64,000 nucleotides of DNA, from assembly GCA_046484585.1 (NCBI GenBank), contig JAWOIQ010000093.1, positions 1-64,000 of the forward strand. The letters run 5' to 3'. The notes below the pieces were generated by a model, which saw nothing but the letters and a program-made list of their open reading frames with translations, searched no databases and had not been told where the DNA came from. This DNA is from JAGXFP01 sp046484585. Lineage in GTDB: Bacteria; Desulfobacterota; Desulfobulbia; Desulfobulbales; JAGXFP01. Positions 62,055 through 64,000 of the stretch are shown here, piece after piece. Both the position numbers and the translations under genes were made by a program. How positions within the stretch are numbered: position 1 is the first letter of the stretch; every line of letters starts with the position of its first letter.

Positions 62055-63908
62055 ATGTTTTCAAAAAACTTAAAGTATATATTCCTGGCTTCCCTGCTGA
62101 TCGCCTTAATCTATCCTCTGGCGAACATCTTCTTTGTTTTTCCCGCCTTTTCCGAACTGTCGATTGATAATGCGGAAAAAAACGCCGTCCGGATCGGCCG
62201 GTTCCTGGCTGAAACCATAGTCGCGGATGACAAGAAAAAATTAACGAACATCGATGAAATAGAAAGAGCCGCGAAGACCTTCAACCTCTACAAGATAAAA
62301 TTATATTCGAGTAGCGGCGTCACCCTGTACTCAACCGATCCGGCTGATATCTCCGAAGAGAACACCGAGCCTTACTTTCGCGAAATTGTTGCCGAGGGGC
62401 AAATCTACACCAAATTCGTCGTCAAGGACAGCATGAGCGCCGAAGGCGTAAAAGTGGCTTACGACGTGGTGGAAACCTATGTGCCGATCATGGAAGCCTC
62501 CACCTTTCTGGGCGCTTTCGAGATCTATCAGAATGTCACCGAGAGAAACGTAGCCCTGCGGCAAATAGCATCACAGTTTGCTATATTTTCGATTGTCATA
62601 ATGGCCATTTTTCTCCTGATCATGGTCCTGATGCTCCTCAGGACCGATAAAGATCTTCTCATCACCGACCGGCAGTTGCCGATATCGCGATTACAGGCGC
62701 CTTTCGCGCTTCTCCTTTTCATGGCCGTATCTCTGTTTATTGCGGAATCGCTCGTTATGACGCTACTTTCATTATGGAACATCCCCTCCCCGCTTATGGA
62801 GACCCTGGTCGACTCTTCCCTTCTGGTAATCCTGGCCGCCCCGATGATTTACTTCTTCGTCAACCGGCCGCTCCTTGTGCATATTGCCCAATCCAGAAAA
62901 GACCAGGAATTGATCGCCCAGCATTATCACACCGAGCAGATTATGCGGCAGATATTGCTGCTCTCGATCACGAATTTATCACTTAAAGAGGTGCTGGAGG
63001 AATTCATCCAGCTTATCACCTCGTTCCCGTGGCTGGAGGTTGAATCGAAAGGGGCGGTTTTTCTCGTGGGAGACAAGCCCGATACTCTGGACCTTATGGC
63101 ACACCATAATCTTAACGAAGCGCTTCTTAGTAAATGCGCCCTGGTGCCTTTCGGCACCTGCCTTTGCGGCAAAGCGGCCCTTACCGGCAAAACCGTCTTC
63201 AGCCCCTGCCTCGATGAGGAACACCATATCCGTTATGAAGGAATTGAGCCCCACGGCCATTACTGCGTACCTTTTTATTCTTCCGCCCATGAACTTCTCG
63301 GGGTCTTCACTTTATACACCATGGCCGGGGCTGTCCGAAATCCGGAAGCGGAAGAGACCCTTACCGCCGCATCTCATCTGCTGGCCGGAGTCGTCGAAAG
63401 GAAAAAACTTGAAGAGAAATTGCAGCAAATCTCGATTACCGACGAACTGACCGGACTCTTAAACCGGCGGGGATTCATGGTGCAGGCTGTAAAGTGTTTG
63501 AAGGTTGCTGGTCGTAACAGCAATAAATCCATGCTCCTTTTTGCCGACATGGACAATCTGAAGGGGATTAACGATGATTTAGGACACCAACTCGGCGACG
63601 AGGCCCTGAAAAAAACAGGAGATATCCTGAAGAACACCTTTCGCGATACCGATATTGTCGGTCGGATGGGCGGTGATGAATTCGCCGTGCTGTTCACCAC
63701 CAATGTCGCCACACACCATTATTCGACAATGCTAAGCAGGATAGAAGACCGTATCGCCGAATGGAATAAACGGGAAGACCGGAAGTTCGATCTCTCCTTG
63801 AGTATCGGCCTGGTCGAACACAACCCGGAGAATCCCCGGACCCTGGAAGAGATGCTCGCCGACGCCGATGCCAGGATGTATAAGGCCAAGCAGAAAAAAA
63901 AGAACTGA
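62055..63908 (+). CDS. Membrane diguanylate cyclase with sensor, Cys-rich GAF and GGDEF domains
   Basis: 617 residues. TM1 is at 8-30, an extracytoplasmic sensor region at about 35-170, and three or four further helices at about 175-285. Then a GAF-like domain (about 300-455) with a Cys/His pattern: PFGTCLCGKAA, SPCLDEEHHIRYEG and PHGHYCVPF. The C-terminal GGDEF domain has DELTGLLNRRGF, FADMDNLKGINDDLGH and RMGGDEFAVLF near 535-545. The inhibitory RxxD site is present (RDTD, five residues before GGDEF), so it should make c-di-GMP with product inhibition. The cysteine GAF may bind metal or an Fe-S cluster and sense redox. Confidence 0.88.
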   Translation: MFSKNLKYIFLASLLIALIYPLANIFFVFPAFSELSIDNAEKNAVRIGRFLAETIVADDKKKLTNIDEIERAAKTFNLYKIKLYSSSGVTLYSTDPADISEENTEPYFREIVAEGQIYTKFVVKDSMSAEGVKVAYDVVETYVPIMEASTFLGAFEIYQNVTERNVALRQIASQFAIFSIVIMAIFLLIMVLMLLRTDKDLLITDRQLPISRLQAPFALLLFMAVSLFIAESLVMTLLSLWNIPSPLMETLVDSSLLVILAAPMIYFFVNRPLLVHIAQSRKDQELIAQHYHTEQIMRQILLLSITNLSLKEVLEEFIQLITSFPWLEVESKGAVFLVGDKPDTLDLMAHHNLNEALLSKCALVPFGTCLCGKAALTGKTVFSPCLDEEHHIRYEGIEPHGHYCVPFYSSAHELLGVFTLYTMAGAVRNPEAEETLTAASHLLAGVVERKKLEEKLQQISITDELTGLLNRRGFMVQAVKCLKVAGRNSNKSMLLFADMDNLKGINDDLGHQLGDEALKKTGDILKNTFRDTDIVGRMGGDEFAVLFTTNVATHHYSTMLSRIEDRIAEWNKREDRKFDLSLSIGLVEHNPENPRTLEEMLADADARMYKAKQKKKN

Positions 63909-63969
63909 ACGGCGCACGACTCCCCCTTTAAAAGCCATTTCATTTTAATGCATCGTAAAAGGAGAAGTG

Positions 63970-64000
63970 ATGAAACATAAGAACTTTTTAAGAATTTTTA
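63970..64000 (+). CDS. 5' end of a gene running out of the window
   Basis: AAGGAG at 63959-63964 stands 5 nt before ATG 63970, followed by codons for MKHKNFLRIF. The basic start and hydrophobic beginning suggest a signal peptide or membrane anchor, but only ten codons are visible. It follows the GGDEF gene by 61 bp and may be in its operon. Confidence 0.6.
   Translation, partial: MKHKNFLRIF

Noticed and set aside
1..64000. CRISPR arrays, rRNA, tRNA or prophage genes
   Set aside because: No regularly spaced repeats, cas genes, tRNA-like cloverleaf or phage structural genes were seen by eye. A tRNAscan or CRISPR finder run would be decisive.

Overview
The window looks like a chromosomal stretch of a strictly anaerobic, probably autotrophic Desulfobacterota (deltaproteobacterial) bacterium. 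The evidence is a bacterial-type Wood-Ljungdahl (CODH/ACS) operon, three consecutive in-frame UGA codons that are best read as selenocysteine, HdrA/MvhD-type redox modules, FHA/HD-GYP/GGDEF signalling genes and many short dispersed hairpin repeats. I cannot name the genus from sequence alone.

Layout. 1-711 is the 3' end of a 4-alpha-glucanotransferase, followed by a small SDR gene. 1924-8948 is a complete MoxR/Bat operon (MoxR ATPase, DUF58, DUF4381, BatA, BatB-TPR fusion, BatD). 9441-27096 is the metabolic core: folD, CO dehydrogenase, an unusual MetF-AcsD fusion, acetyl-CoA synthase, the corrinoid protein large subunit, a 1375-residue formate dehydrogenase fused to an NfnB/GltD-like flavoprotein, a double-module HdrA and MvhD. 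It closes with a strong intrinsic terminator at 27121-27158. The last three genes each carry one in-frame UGA, and each UGA is followed 11-22 nt downstream by a hairpin that could be the bacterial SECIS. Together the genes give formate/CO2 interconversion, C1 reduction on folate, methyl transfer and acetyl-CoA synthesis, plus a candidate electron-bifurcating or electron-confurcating hub (Fdh-flavoprotein-HdrA-MvhD) without HdrBC.

27295-31911 is accessory DNA: a lone receiver, an orphan CopG-type antitoxin, two HNH nuclease genes (one interrupted by an amber codon), a C5-cytosine methyltransferase lacking its C-terminal motif X, and a higBA toxin-antitoxin pair with its own operator. 32392-43952 is housekeeping: rlmN, a radical SAM gene, serC, a receiver protein, miaA, pgsA-like, recJ, purB, a DUF4911 gene, miaB and a PHP phosphoesterase. 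44011-49005 holds an FHA-AAA+ regulator without the GAFTGA loop, two small proteins and an MMPL/RND exporter. 49229-53071 is a DNA-damage-flavoured group (uvsE, DUF523-DUF1722, SDR-DUF2867). 53206-64000 holds a divergent cis-prenyltransferase, envelope proteins (DUF2892-like, DUF748), a membrane EEP-family protein, an HD-GYP response regulator, pcm, endonuclease V, a membrane GAF-GGDEF diguanylate cyclase and the first codons of one more gene.

The intergenic DNA is rich in dispersed repeats. I define five families: R1, a ~55 bp element with a stem-loop core (7 copies); R2, a ~65 bp element starting TGATGGCGTCGCAAAAAG; R3, a MITE-like element with TGAATCCGTGA ends; R4, a ~45 bp hairpin; and R5, 108-142 bp imperfect inverted repeats. 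Several lie inside or immediately before operons, and one R3 copy ends on the start codon of miaA.
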